Assembly (NCBI GenBank): GCA_916610825.1 | Contig: OU744451.1 | Span: 20,981,482-21,045,481, forward strand | Direction of reading: 5' to 3' | Source: Haliclystus octoradiatus | Taxonomy: Eukaryota > Cnidaria > Staurozoa > Stauromedusae > Haliclystidae | DNA length: 64,000 bases | Part shown: piece after piece, positions 1 to 11,325 of the stretch | Position numbering within the stretch: position 1 is the first letter of the stretch | How the letters are laid out: each line of letters starts with the position of its first letter | The notes under the pieces: generated by a model | Told to the model about the DNA's origin: nothing | The model's database searches: none | What the model saw: only the letters and a program-made list of their open reading frames with translations | Program-made: the position numbers and the translations under genes

Positions 1-1
1 T

Positions 2-3000
2 ATTAATTGTAATGATACTTTATCAGGTTTGTCATTTATAAGATCATCAAATATTAATTTATCAAATTTAACAATAACACAATGTGCAGCCAAACATTTG
101 AGCACAACCATCAAACATCCGTATATGAGATCTGCATTATTTTTTGCATATGTTAAGTCTGTTACATTTAATTGGGTTAATATAATTGATAATTATGGCT
201 TTGGTATCAAAATGTATGATGTTAATGGTCAAGTTGAATTTAATAATGTTATATTTGCTAATAATTCAGATCATACACATTCTATTTTCCCAATTAATAG
301 TAATTTGAAACGAGCAAGTTATTCAGAAGGTAGGCCTAGCCAACATAACCGTACGTTTAAATCTGGTGGTGGAATATATATTGAATTTACATCATGTGGA
401 GCTTTAGATCCATTTAATTGTTCATCAATTGAAGAGCAACAAAATTACAATCATGATTCAAATTATTTATTTGATGGTTGTTATTTTATCAACAATACTG
501 CAGAGCATACACAGAAATTACCAACTGACTTTGTACAAAGAACACATATTATATTTGGTAGAGGTGGAGGATTATCGATATTTGCAACAGGTAACGCTAT
601 TAATAATAATTTTATTATCAAGACTTCTGTGTTTCAAGCAAATAAAGCATTATGGGGTGGTGGTTTGTACGCCGCATTTCGAGATACAGCATATTCAAGT
701 AAAATAAGAATTGAAAATTGTATGTTCATGTTCAATACTGCAACTTTTGCTGGTGGTGGTATACGCATTGATTCTTCTCTAAACGCAACCGATTTTGACA
801 AACAATTAAAAGTTGAACATGTTGATTGTAAATTTATATGGAATTCTGCAATTTGGGGAGGTGGTGTTTCTTGTGCTGTGCCTAGGGTGGCATTAACTGA
901 GATGGATATGTTTATACCATTAATAGATTTTCAGGGTTGTTGGTTTGAACATAATCGTGGTACTGTTGGCTCAGCTATTGGTCTATCAACAAATGTTTTC
1001 GATGCGTTTAGTTTATCTTCTGGGTTAGGTGTTTCTGTGCAACTTCGCAACTGTACTGTTACTGATAATGAAATCATGTTAACTGAAGATCAAAAAGTTA
1101 TTGGACAAGGAGCAATTTATTCATGTGGTGTTATTTTGAAACTTAGCAATCGTATAATTATGATGAAAAATAGTAAAACAGCCATTGTGCTAGATTCTGG
1201 CCTACTAATTATCTCAAACAAAGTTCTTTTCAAAGACAATACAGGCATTGATGGTGGTGCTCTTGCTTTATATGGTAACTCATACGTTATCTTAACCAAA
1301 GGATTATCACTCAAATTTATCAATAACACAGCTATTCGCAAAGGAGGGGCAATTTACTATAAAATTTCAGGACCTAACCGTGTTGCTTTTGAAACAACAG
1401 AATTGCAAAGTGAAACATGTTTCTTCCAGTTTCTAGGTGATAACGGTTTTCATCCAGCGTCTTGGGACTGTTCTGTAAAATTTATTAATAATTCTGCACC
1501 ACCTGCTAGCGGAAATTCAATATCTGCATCAACTCTGCAATATTGTCGCCTACCAGGTGAGGAGAGGAACGGTACAAAAGCGTTAAATTGGACTAATGGA
1601 CCTTTTGAATATATATCTAATGGTAACGGTGAATCTGAAATTGTTACAAATGCAATCGAAATTCATGTGGAGCCAGAAGAGTGGATGATTGGACCTGATA
1701 TTCCTTTTTCACCAAGTGTTATTCTTAAAGATGAGCTAAGAAACGATGTGTTTGGTTCAGTCCAAGTGGGGATATACAAAACTAATAAATCGAAATCAGA
1801 TGTTCATTTAGCTCCAGCATCCTCATTGTTCTTAATCAAAGACAAAATACGTAATATCCGTCTTGTTGGTCAACAGAATAACCCGTATGAGTTACAAATT
1901 TTGACATCAAGTGGACAAACAGTTCTTTCTCCAAAATATCATACGTGGTTAACAAAATGTCCACCTGGATATTTTCAAAAATCAGATAGCAATAAATGTA
2001 TATGTCTAGATCAAGTTAAAGATAGTGGTGTTATTCGATGTGATGATAATGGTGATATCTACATTCTGAAAGGAAGATACGGTACACCATCTAAGGTTTC
2101 ACCTTACGGATTTATAACAACATCATGTCCGCGTGGATATTGTGGATGTGATAAAGGCAATAGAACAATTATGAAATTAAACGATTATGAATGTATATAT
2201 TCGTCTAAGAAGCCAAATATTTGTAAGCCTAACCGTAAAGGTGTACTATGCGGACAATGCGAATATGGGTATAGTGTGCACCTTGGAAGTGAAGAATGTT
2301 CAAAGTGTGGTAATATCAATGCGTTATTGATAATACCACTGATTATTGGTGCTTCTGTATTTGTGATAGGTATAATGTATTTCAATTTCGATTTCTTCTC
2401 TGGATATCTTAATGGATTTCTTTATTCGTATCAAGTTGTTAATCTGATGTTACCAGAAGATTCTGTTAATGACAAATTTATTGCAGTTGTTATTGGTTTT
2501 ACGGGTTTATCTGGTACTGGTAATAGTTTCGGTGTTTGTTTATTTGATGGATTTACTAATTTATACAAATTGGGATTTAATTATGTTGTTCCATTTTATC
2601 TTGTTTTGTTCACGTTTTTCTTGGGAATGTGTCTCCCTGCTACTACATTTACAAGGATGTTTAACAAAAATAAAATTGATGTTACTAAAAGTCAAGCACA
2701 GAAGTTATCATTTGGTAGAGCATTTAGTTTTGTGTCGGTTGTTTCTTACTCGGCGTTCACTGGTGTAACATTGAAACTTTTGCATCCATTATCAATTGAT
2801 AATTCGTTGGTTTTATATAACGCTGGACATATTAAATATTTTGGATCTGAACATTTACCATTTGCAATAGTTGCCATTTTATGTGGATTTTTTGTCGTAT
2901 TGGCATTCCCTTTGCTCTTGTTGTGTACACCATCATTTATTAAACTATCATCAAAAATACATCGTATTGAACCTTTATTCGAAACATTGAAAAATTGTTT

Positions 3001-3424
3001 TGAAGATGAAGGTCGTAATTTGAGATGGTTTGCAGCATTTTACTTTATTGCCCGTTTGGTATTGTTATTTGTTGCAGTATTCTTCCAAGATCCTGTATCG
3101 CGTTTAGTATTTCTTACTGTAGCTTGTATATTAATCCAAGTAATATTTAATTGGTTCAAACCTTACAAGATGTGGACAATGAATTTATGGGATTCCATTT
3201 TACTTACAAATTTAAGCATCATCAGTCTTCTGAGTTTGATTCTTTCTGTACCATACACAACGACAAGTGGAACACGCGTCTTTGTTCAGTATTGGCAACA
3301 TGTATTGGTTTATATACCCCTAATAACAATCATATTACGTGGTCTTTATTATATTTATTATAAATGGAGCATGACGCATCAGGATCAGGAAGACGGTAAG
3401 ATGAATTTAAATTTATCATTATGA
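2..3424 (+). CDS. Pmp-like beta-helix repeat, Cys-rich, multipass membrane protein (5' partial)
   Basis: The frame is open from base 2 to a TGA at 3422-3424, giving 1140 visible residues with no intron. It has no plausible start, so the N-terminus lies off the left edge. Residues about 90-510 carry repeats of the chlamydial polymorphic-membrane-protein type, an FxxN half followed by GGG(I/L/V) (FQANKALWGGGL, FIWNSAIWGGGV, FKDNTGIDGGAL, FINNTAIRKGGAI), which predict a right-handed parallel beta-helix outside the cell. About 650-770 is a Cys-rich module (CPPGYF, GVLCGQCEYGYS, CSKCG). From about 773 to 1123 there are roughly nine or ten hydrophobic helices, ending in a short charged cytoplasmic tail. 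Proteins of this architecture are known from invertebrates but, to my knowledge, have no assigned function. Surface adhesion or recognition is inference. A single long exon beside intron-rich genes hints at retroposition or a naturally intronless family. Confidence 0.85.
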   Translation: MNCNDTLSGLSFIRSSNINLSNLTITQCAAKHLSTTIKHPYMRSALFFAYVKSVTFNWVNIIDNYGFGIKMYDVNGQVEFNNVIFANNSDHTHSIFPINSNLKRASYSEGRPSQHNRTFKSGGGIYIEFTSCGALDPFNCSSIEEQQNYNHDSNYLFDGCYFINNTAEHTQKLPTDFVQRTHIIFGRGGGLSIFATGNAINNNFIIKTSVFQANKALWGGGLYAAFRDTAYSSKIRIENCMFMFNTATFAGGGIRIDSSLNATDFDKQLKVEHVDCKFIWNSAIWGGGVSCAVPRVALTEMDMFIPLIDFQGCWFEHNRGTVGSAIGLSTNVFDAFSLSSGLGVSVQLRNCTVTDNEIMLTEDQKVIGQGAIYSCGVILKLSNRIIMMKNSKTAIVLDSGLLIISNKVLFKDNTGIDGGALALYGNSYVILTKGLSLKFINNTAIRKGGAIYYKISGPNRVAFETTELQSETCFFQFLGDNGFHPASWDCSVKFINNSAPPASGNSISASTLQYCRLPGEERNGTKALNWTNGPFEYISNGNGESEIVTNAIEIHVEPEEWMIGPDIPFSPSVILKDELRNDVFGSVQVGIYKTNKSKSDVHLAPASSLFLIKDKIRNIRLVGQQNNPYELQILTSSGQTVLSPKYHTWLTKCPPGYFQKSDSNKCICLDQVKDSGVIRCDDNGDIYILKGRYGTPSKVSPYGFITTSCPRGYCGCDKGNRTIMKLNDYECIYSSKKPNICKPNRKGVLCGQCEYGYSVHLGSEECSKCGNINALLIIPLIIGASVFVIGIMYFNFDFFSGYLNGFLYSYQVVNLMLPEDSVNDKFIAVVIGFTGLSGTGNSFGVCLFDGFTNLYKLGFNYVVPFYLVLFTFFLGMCLPATTFTRMFNKNKIDVTKSQAQKLSFGRAFSFVSVVSYSAFTGVTLKLLHPLSIDNSLVLYNAGHIKYFGSEHLPFAIVAILCGFFVVLAFPLLLLCTPSFIKLSSKIHRIEPLFETLKNCFEDEGRNLRWFAAFYFIARLVLLFVAVFFQDPVSRLVFLTVACILIQVIFNWFKPYKMWTMNLWDSILLTNLSIISLLSLILSVPYTTTSGTRVFVQYWQHVLVYIPLITIILRGLYYIYYKWSMTHQDQEDGKMNLNLSL

Positions 3425-6400
3425 ATCAATACATTTGTGAAAAACTTATGAAAAACTTGTGATAGCCTACATTTAGAAGTTATTGACAATTTTATCGATT
3501 TTTGATGTATAAAAACCATTCTGCTTCTTTATATGTACAAATGTGCTTTGCTACTTGAATTTTCCTTATTTAAGAATATTTGATAAGTTGATAAGATGAC
3601 TGGTCAAATGTTCATGGTGAGCAAATAGAGTCAACACCTCAAAACGATCAATAATTGTTAAATATCCAACAACAAGAGATTGGTAGATCCCTTGAGTCTC
3701 ACGTCCGTCAGGGGAGAGCCCCTATAAAAGGAGACAAGGTAGGCAGGTACCATACCAAGGTAATCTTTAGTCAATTGAATAAAATTTTACTAAAACTAGA
3801 AATAGGAAACAGTCAACTAATCAAGTCTATTTTTATAACCACTTTACTGATAATTTCAAGTTGCCCAACAATCTATAGGCCTACCCAGAGTCTGATAAAA
3901 GTAGGAATACTGGAATCCCAGATTACGGAAGGTTTGGTGAAATTCAAAAGCAGGTTGATATGCCTACAATTTATTGGTCAAACTCCAACAACAACAAAAT
4001 TCAGAAAAACATTTAGAAATGCCTCTAGGATTCCAGGAGCTGAACCTTTTGTCAGACCCTTGGATTACTGGCTTTATTTTAACTTAAAAAGTTATGATAG
4101 TTGTATAACGACAAAATGTAATGGCTCCATGTCAGCATAAATCAAAGCCTAGTTTGAATACGCAATCAACACAATCAATCTTAAAATTTGATATAAGACG
4201 TCACAAAGATAATTTTGAATTTGATCTGAAAACCATTAAGATCTGCTTAAGAAAGTCATTTAAAAGTTTATAGAAATGTGCTAGTTAATTGAATATTCCA
4301 GAAAAATATTATCGATTGTCTGATTGTATTCAACTGATCTGCAAAGAATCAAACTTTAAGAATCGAAATTTACTTCAACAAAACCAAATAAGATAATTTA
4401 GCACTTGCAGGGTGTCACAAAGTGCCCGAACCCGCAAACCTAGTTCGCGGAAGGCCAGGGAAAATTCTGAAGAATTCCCGAAGTTTTTGTCTTCGGAAAA
4501 AAAATTGACAAACAATAATAATGGACAAACCATCAATATTTCCTATTTCTGTAAATAATGAAAGACTTTTTGGGAAGTTCAGAAGATTGAATTCAAGGTT
4601 AATAATAAAGCGAAATACTCTGAGTGGATTTTCTTCCTATCCTTCACTGGGTTTCACACCCGTTCTTTCGGAAGCTCTAAAGCACCGATTTGTTGTGAAC
4701 TAGAGCGACCTTCTTTTAGCTCCGCCTCTTTTCTGGTACCATGACAACGGACTTTTGAACTCATATTTCAATCAAATTTGAAGCTCATTCATTCGTATCA
4801 AGTTTTCGCGCAAGGTTGTTTGCAAATTTGTTAATTTTGTTAGTCAGTTCGACATATTTCTCAGCATTTAAGTTATGATGTATTTAGCTATATACCTGAA
4901 CAAGACACACAAATATTTTTTCAAGGAAAAAGATCGCCTGCGGAGATAAATTTAAATTAAAGTGATTCTGTTTCTGTGAATGTTCAGTTCAAAGTTCAAG
5001 ATTTAGATGAATGCAACGTAGGCTACCAACTTCATTACGTCAGTCTTATTATGTCCATGTCTAACATACAAGGCAATAAAAGAGCATTTAATGATCAATA
5101 GTTCTGTTTGATATTTCGAATCTAGTGAAAGATTTGTTGCAAATTTCCATTTCACAAGAAGTCAATTTCACAGCAACCGCTCACGCAAACAGCTTGTTTA
5201 CAATATTCAAGATTCATTAGAAGCGCAAGATCGGCTCTTTTCATTGAAAACTGAAACCTAATTTGATTTATTCTTATACAACTCATCAACTTTTTAAAAC
5301 TATAAAAATCAATCAACTGAAGCAGACTTTGAAATGGACCTATTCTTTTGAATATATTCAATAGTTTCAATAGTAATATACAAAACAAATTGATTAACTA
5401 TTTAGCATTAAAATAAGCTGGTAGTTGCCCTACCAGAGGTTTGACCAGTAACTGTCCCACCACTATAATATATATCATGATTGTATCACATATAACTATA
5501 TGGTGCAATTGCTTGATTATTGTGTAGTTTCATATGACTTCCCATAAAAAATTAACATGTATTTGGCATATCTATCTTACAGAAGTCAACAGCCTGTTAC
5601 TGAAGTTGTCCTACAGGCTACAAGAGTTATCTATGCATAACTTATGGGTGTTTTATTACTCTGTTCTTGTCTTGTAGTAATGACTAATGGCAAGGCATGC
5701 ACTTACCAGTTTTTATTATTTTATTAGCATTTACCTTACTGTCATTACATGAAAGGATTATTAAATTTATAACATTTTCGAAATAAGTTTTTGCGGGAAA
5801 AATTTTGGGAAGAAAATGGAACACAAAATTAGGTTCTCGGAAGGAAAAACACTTTGGCACATCCTGAGCACTTGATTCTAGATGTTTGCAGGATTGCACT
5901 CACAGATGATTTTATAAAATAGGACTAACATAGCTTTCGCTAGCCTACAAGCGTCTTGTTTACACTTCGGAGAGCGTTTAATAGAGTGCCTCGACAATTA
6001 ATATCCTGATTTTTGAAAGTGAACAGTTTCCTCCTCTTTTAAATGTAACAATTCTTCAATAAGTTGACAAAGAATTAATAAAAATAATTCCAGCTAAATT
6101 TCAAACAAGACTGTAATTTAATTCAAACTAATAAATAATTAAACATAATTATTAATCAGCAGTGGATAATTAAATCAATGTAGAAGCTTGTCTACGTCCT
6201 CGACACCAATTAAAAATCCATCACATCAGGTCTGACCTAATGAATTTTGCCACTAGCCTACTCTACTAGCTATTACTAAAAGTCAGTTCTTGTTCTTTGT
6301 TTTCTGAGCAGTAGCCTACTGATGACAGATAATAGCTAGAAACGAATACCTTTCTGCATATCTAATTAAATGTATAGTCTAGTTATACGATATGACAAGT

Positions 6401-6584
6401 GTATACCAGCAATGAACATTTCACCACAGGTCGTCAATCGCGTTCTGGTAGTTTACATGTTCCATTAATGGCAAGGTTACGAAAAAGCAGACAACGAGGT
6501 TTGTATGAAAATATTTTGCTTTTGAATTTAAAAGCTATAATGAATAAATTAATATTAAGAAAATCATGTTCTGGATCTTGATTG
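3425..6584. other. Gene-free spacer with degraded repeats
   Basis: I see no supportable gene here. The open frame at 3655-4140 is an accidental reading through a dispersed repeat (see 3887-4065) and matches nothing I know. The rest is AT-rich unique-looking sequence. Confidence 0.5.
3887..4065 (-). repeat. Dispersed repeat R1 (CAGGGTCCGACAAAAG-ended), copy 1
   Basis: This is one of about eight diverged copies in the window. The consensus reads roughly TTCAGCCTTCTGGAATCCTA, then two blocks containing CTTCTGAATTT around a GACCAATAAAT core, then CCAGGATCTAGGATTCCAGG. Ends resemble an inverted pair close to CAGGGTCCGACAAAAG. That suggests a small non-autonomous DNA element, possibly hAT-like, but I could not find matching 8-bp target duplications. 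Confidence 0.55.
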
Positions 6585-7430
6585 TTATATTTGAGCAGTT
6601 TATGAAAGATTTCATGAAAAACAGGCCATTTAACGTCCATAAACTGTTCATAAGGTGTTTGTGAATGTTAATTGACCTAATTCTATGAAACGTTCATGAA
6701 AAGTCAATTTGCAGTGCATGTATAATTCTTAAAAAAACAGGTTATTCAACATTCACATACTGTCCATAAGGGGTTCATGAACATGTCATGAATGTTAAGT
6801 GACCTAATTCTATGAAACGTTCATGAACAGTCAATTTGCAGTGCATGTATAATTCTTGAAAAACAGGTTATTTAACGTTCACTTTACTGTTCATAAGGAG
6901 TTCATGAACATGTCATGAATGTAAAGTGACCTAATTCTATGAAATGTTCATGAACAGTCAATTTGCAGTACATGTATAATTCTTAAAAAAACAGGTTATT
7001 TAACATTCACTTACTGTTCATAAGGGGTTCATGAACATGTCATGAATGTTAAGTGACCTAATCCTATGAAACGTTCATGAAAAGTCAATTTGCAGTGCAT
7101 GTATAATTCTTAAAAAACAGGTTATTTAACGTTCACATAATGTTCATAAGGTGTCCATGAACATGTCATGAATGTTAAGTGACCTAATTCTATGAAATAT
7201 TCATGAACAGTCAATTTGCAGTGCATGTATAATTCTTAAAAAACAGGTTATTTAACTTTCATTTACTGTTCATAAGGGGTTCATGAACATTTCATGAATG
7301 TTAAGTGACCTAATTCTATGAAACGTTCATGAAAAGTCAATTTGCAGTGCATGTATAATTCCTAAAAAACAGGTTAGTTAATGTTCATAGACTGTTCATA
7401 AGGTATTCATGAACAGTTCATGAATGCTGA
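6585..7430. repeat. ~126-bp tandem satellite rich in GTTCATGAAC palindromes
   Basis: About seven head-to-tail units are marked by AACAGGTTATTTAAC at about 6620, 6737, 6861, 6990, 7117, 7242 and 7369, giving spacings of 117-129 bp. Each unit holds several ATGAAC/GTTCAT words, often as the self-complementary GTTCATGAAC, and the block AGTCAATTTGCAGTGCATGT. Units differ by point changes and 1-2 bp indels. The same palindrome words recur at 9900-10025, 14060-14130, 53930-54180, 60870-60960 and 62485-62570. Confidence 0.9.
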
Positions 7431-9400
7431 TAATGTCCACAAACTCGGTGAGGTTTTGTTGTTGTTGACTGCATGATTCAGCTAGTTTTGTCGTCCGTCA
7501 CCTGGTTGAACCTTATTCACCATTGTGGAATCCATATACTCATTCAAGACATAATTTAACATAAGGTTTATTTTCACAATTTTTTAAAAAATGCATAGGC
7601 TATCAATCAATCAATACATAGTAGAGGCCTTTGAGTCTGATCTAATCCCACCTGACTTTTTCAGGTTCAGATTGAATTTTTTACTTTTGGATCTGATCAG
7701 ACTTTTCCAAGATCTATTAGGATCGGATCAGATATTTTAATATCCATGATATTAATTTATGCTGAGTGATAGTGGCTATTTTTCTTATAAAAATTCCATA
7801 AGTATTTCATTCTTTTTGATATCATTTTGATTGTAACTAGAGTAGACGATATGCAATACTTGAATCCAGATATTGCCTGATCGGATTCTCACAGCAGAAT
7901 TCAAAAACGGATTAAAACGCATTCGAATCGGATTCGAGTTAAAAATTTTGGCGACCATTCGCATTACCCAATCTCAATCCGATCTGATGTGAACCTCTCA
8001 TCCATAGATACCATATACGTAGCAACCCTTGTAAATATAATCCCAAACATAAAACAATTAATTCTATGTTGTAGCATAGTATTATTATTATTACTATTAT
8101 GTTATTATTTGTTGTAGGGAGACATGCGTTATTCCCTGCTAGAGCTGCCGAAACGGATATCCCTCACATGGTGAGTTGATTCAAGAAAGAAACATATTTT
8201 TATTTGGACTTTACTCAGGTGGGCAATTACAACTAAAAAACAAGATTTTTGACTAATGAATAATTCGATTGATCTGTATATTATATGATAACACATGTTT
8301 GTATCACATTAAATGTTTTGCCGATTTATTTTCTATACCTCTTAAAAAAAACATACAGTACCGGTAATTTAGCTAGACCTGTGCCACTATTTGTACTCCA
8401 TACTCCACATACACTTTACCAACGGCGGTTTCGTATAAGGGACATGTAACTGTTTAATGAATGAAGTGATGCGCTCATTTTAAAAAATCAGAATGAATAA
8501 TCGCAACTTAGCATGCACAACCTTGGGTGGTGATTGGTCTATTAGTTGTAGAGTAACGGAATAATGGGCTGTGTGGAGCTAGGCTAAGCAACCCCAGGCA
8601 ACCCTTTCCCTTGTAAAGGCAGTCTGGGCATTAGCAGCAACATCGCTTATATAATTGTTGTATTATAGTCTGATTTCATATTAGATATTTGAATTTTTTG
8701 AGTGACAATTTTCATTGTCTCATAAAAATTTATCATTTGTCGTGTTCTACTCACATAAAAACAGGAAGTTGAAATGAAGGCATGCATTTCGGCGTGATAT
8801 GACCGCACACCACTGATCTATATAAAAGACTGGATAGAGCGTTCCATTAAGAATCACGTCAAATATTTAGCCACAGCATCTGGCGATTTGTGCTTACTCA
8901 CTTAGTTTGCAATTTCTCTTTTTTGTTCTAGCCACTTTGATATAATCCGCTTGTGAAGAATTTAGAGAGCATAATCATAGAAACATTTTGCTATGAAACA
9001 CTGTATTTCTTGACAAAGATAAAGTAAACATTTTCTGGTAAATTATTAACGTAGACAGAGCAATTTTCATTTTCAACATTAAATTTGTTTTAGTTATGAC
9101 GTGGTATATAATGTAATAATAATAATAGTAACCTAACTAATGATAATTCAGTAAATTATTTTTACTTCCTTCAAAGAATATGGTTTTTCATATTTGAGAT
9201 TATAGTAAAATTATTAAAAAAAATATTATTAACAATAGGAAAATGATACTTGTATTATCAAAATTGATTTAATCAAATGTATTAATGTATGCGCATAAGG
9301 TTAATCAATATTATTAATGTAGAAATATATTTTTAATCATTATGATAATAACAGAGAAACGCTAAGAGGCTACCACTTTGTTTATTCTCATACAAAAACC
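7431..9400. other. Gene-free spacer
   Basis: No gene or known element is recognised, only an ATT-rich simple-sequence stretch near 8085-8115 and AT-rich unique sequence. Confidence 0.4.
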
Positions 9401-9406
9401 AACGTA

Positions 9407-9593
9407 CAGTCAAACCTCTTATTACAACGGTCACCTCTATACAGCGACCACCTGCCTATCGTGGTCATTCTAGCAGTCTCAAAAATAGCACTGTATTTTC
9501 TATTCAATTAACCCTGTATATAACTGTCACTTGCGCATATAGTGGTCACATTTTCAACTTCTTGTAGCTGGCTGTTATATATAGGTTTCATTG
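9407..9593 (+). mobile_element. Tc1/pogo-like MITE (M1), copy 1
   Basis: The element begins CAGTCAAACCTCTTATTACA and ends with the inverted counterpart TATAGGTTTCATTG. It is flanked on both sides by TA (9405-9406 and 9594-9595). The interior alternates GGTCACCTCTATACAGCGACC and TATAGTGGTCAC motifs. TA target duplication plus CAGTNAAACCTNTAT-type ends is characteristic of Tc1/mariner-pogo (Tigger-like) non-autonomous elements. It has no coding capacity. Confidence 0.8.
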
Positions 9594-9899
9594 TACATGA
9601 CTTTTGGAAAATACAGAGCTACTGTATGAGTTATTATTCCTTCAACATGCAAGTATCTTAATTATTACCTTAACAAAAACAGTTTTTTTTTTTTACTTCA
9701 TTTCAATTCATATGTAGTTATGAAATTAGGCTAATAATGGCTTCGAAAAGCACCTACATAAAACCTTTTTTAAAACATTTACAAAATTTGCTTAGATCTA
9801 CCTCTTTTAAACGACATTTAAATAGATTTAGAGACATTGAATTTACAGCATTTTCTGGTAATGAACATTAATTTAAATGACCCAATTTCTATGTTTATT

Positions 9900-10025
9900 T
9901 TTTATGGAGAGTTAATTGAAAACAGGTTATTTAGAGTTCATGAAGTGTTCATGAGCTGTTTATGAAAAATTTAACAGATAAAGGTTATTTAATGTACATG
10001 AACAGTTCATGATCTATCTGTTTAA
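9900..10025. repeat. Short GTTCATGAAC-type palindrome cluster
   Basis: It contains repeated GTTCATGAA, GTTCATGAGC and AACAGTTCATGA words with AACAGGTTATTTA, as in the 6585-7430 satellite, but as a single diverged unit. Confidence 0.55.
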
Positions 10026-10360
10026 AGGACAGACTGGCAGTTTTGATAGCAGTAACAATTTACAATCTGAAATGCCCCCAATGCCCAGTTGATTCCCTCA
10101 ACTGCTACACTATTACTTTGATAATTTTTTGTTGATTTATGATCGAAAAGATATGCCGTATACATTACAAATTTTGAAATTATGAAAACCTACTGATCAT
10201 AGCTATAGGCTACTAATCAAATTGGGCCCTTTATAAAGTTAATTAATCATAGGTTTCAACTTTTAAGGTGTGGTTCAGTAGATTTTCAATAGAATGAGAA
10301 GAATCTAGATTCAAGATGAATTTCAATATGGTTTCAGTAGCGATTTAGTGTATCCAAGAT

Positions 10361-10813
10361 AGATCGCACGCCGTATATCTAAAACGGCAGGTTTCTCCAG
10401 GCAAATTGAAATTTACTTAAAATGTTCATAAAAATACCATAAATACTTTCCCGTTTCTGGTTTTAGTCTAATTTTATTGTGGAGCTCACCAACGATGAAT
10501 TTGTTAATCATTTCATGGTCAGAGCCCTCTTAATTCATACATACATACATACATTACATACATACGGATTCGCAAAATCAAGGGAGAACAAAATAATCAA
10601 AGACCATGAAGGTCACATGCAGCATTTTCTCAAAACGATAAGAAGGCTTTGACCGTAAATCATGAAATATAAATTGGATTTTTGAAGGGTTCACAATAAA
10701 ATTAATTGAAACAAGAAATAGGGAATTGTTCCACATATTTTTATGAACACTTTTATGTGATTTTTTAAGTTTCCCGGAGAAACCTGCCGTTTTAGTTCTG
10801 TTGCGCTTGGTCT
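10361..10813 (+). mobile_element. Inverted-repeat DNA element M2 nested in R2
   Basis: A perfect 20-bp inverted pair, CTAAAACGGCAGGTTTCTCC at 10379 and its complement ending at 10795, bounds the core. The homology of the ends continues outward a further ~18 bp with more divergence. AGAT occurs on both sides of the insertion and may be the target duplication. A second copy lies at 14585-14960. No ORF; non-autonomous. Confidence 0.75.
10535..10566. repeat. (CATA)n microsatellite inside M2
   Basis: A CATA tetranucleotide run is present in this M2 copy and absent from the copy at 14585-14960, so it expanded after the copies separated. Confidence 0.7.
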
Positions 10814-11079
10814 AAGATTCACAGTGATACCTAATGGTAGTTTGATGACTTAATTTTGTCAATGATTTATTTCTTGCTTAAATTGTTGCTTGACATTTCC
10901 TAGAATTACTGAAATTTACTATACGAAGTTCACCAGAATAGCTCATTTTCAAAGAAATTTGGTTGAGTAAAGTTCATAAGACAGCCAACAAAAGCATAAC
11001 AGACGGATATTTTAAAATATATTTAATGCTCCAATAAATTGATTACAAGCATCATTTAAAATCTGATAAAAAAGTATCG

Positions 11080-11325
11080 TTACAGTTCAATATCTTTGAT
11101 TATTTCTTGAATAAGTAAACATAAACGTTCAGTACTTTGTTTCATTGATGCTAAGACTTCTTCATGATTAACAACAGGCTCCTCACTTTCATCTGGCTGA
11201 TCGTATGATGCAGAACCAAGATCCATTGAATTACTTAAAACAGATAAACCCAGTACTTTCAAATTAGAATGACGTGCTACTATTGCTTCAGGCACAGTAC
11301 TCATGCCTCCAACATCTGCACCAAC
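11080..11325 (-). CDS. PNP: PNP exon 6 (C-terminus)
   Basis: Encodes residues 214-294, VGADVGGMSTVPEAIVARHS to the TAA. It holds the Met219, Asn243 and His257 equivalents and an acidic insertion (DQPDESEEP) before NHEEVL. Confidence 0.93.
   Translation of the reverse strand, partial: VGADVGGMSTVPEAIVARHSNLKVLGLSVLSNSMDLGSASYDQPDESEEPVVNHEEVLASMKQSTERLCLLIQEIIKDIEL

Larger units (their letters stand above)
10262..10826 (-). repeat. Dispersed repeat R2, copy interrupted by another element
   Basis: The left part (GGTTCAGTAGATTTTC ... GGTTTCAGTAGCGATTTAGT) and the right part (AGATTCACAGTG) match the uninterrupted copies near 11640-11808 and 46684-46940. An inverted-repeat element fills the gap, so R2 was present first. 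Confidence 0.75.

Noticed and set aside
3655..4140. 161-codon open frame (+)
   Set aside because: It runs through a copy of dispersed repeat R1, has no domain or signal, and lacks a plausible promoter or splice context.
8118..8172. Exon-like island with acceptor TTGTTGTAG and donor GTGAGT
   Set aside because: Only 55 nt with no homology and no neighbouring exon to join; splice-like words occur by chance in AT-rich DNA.
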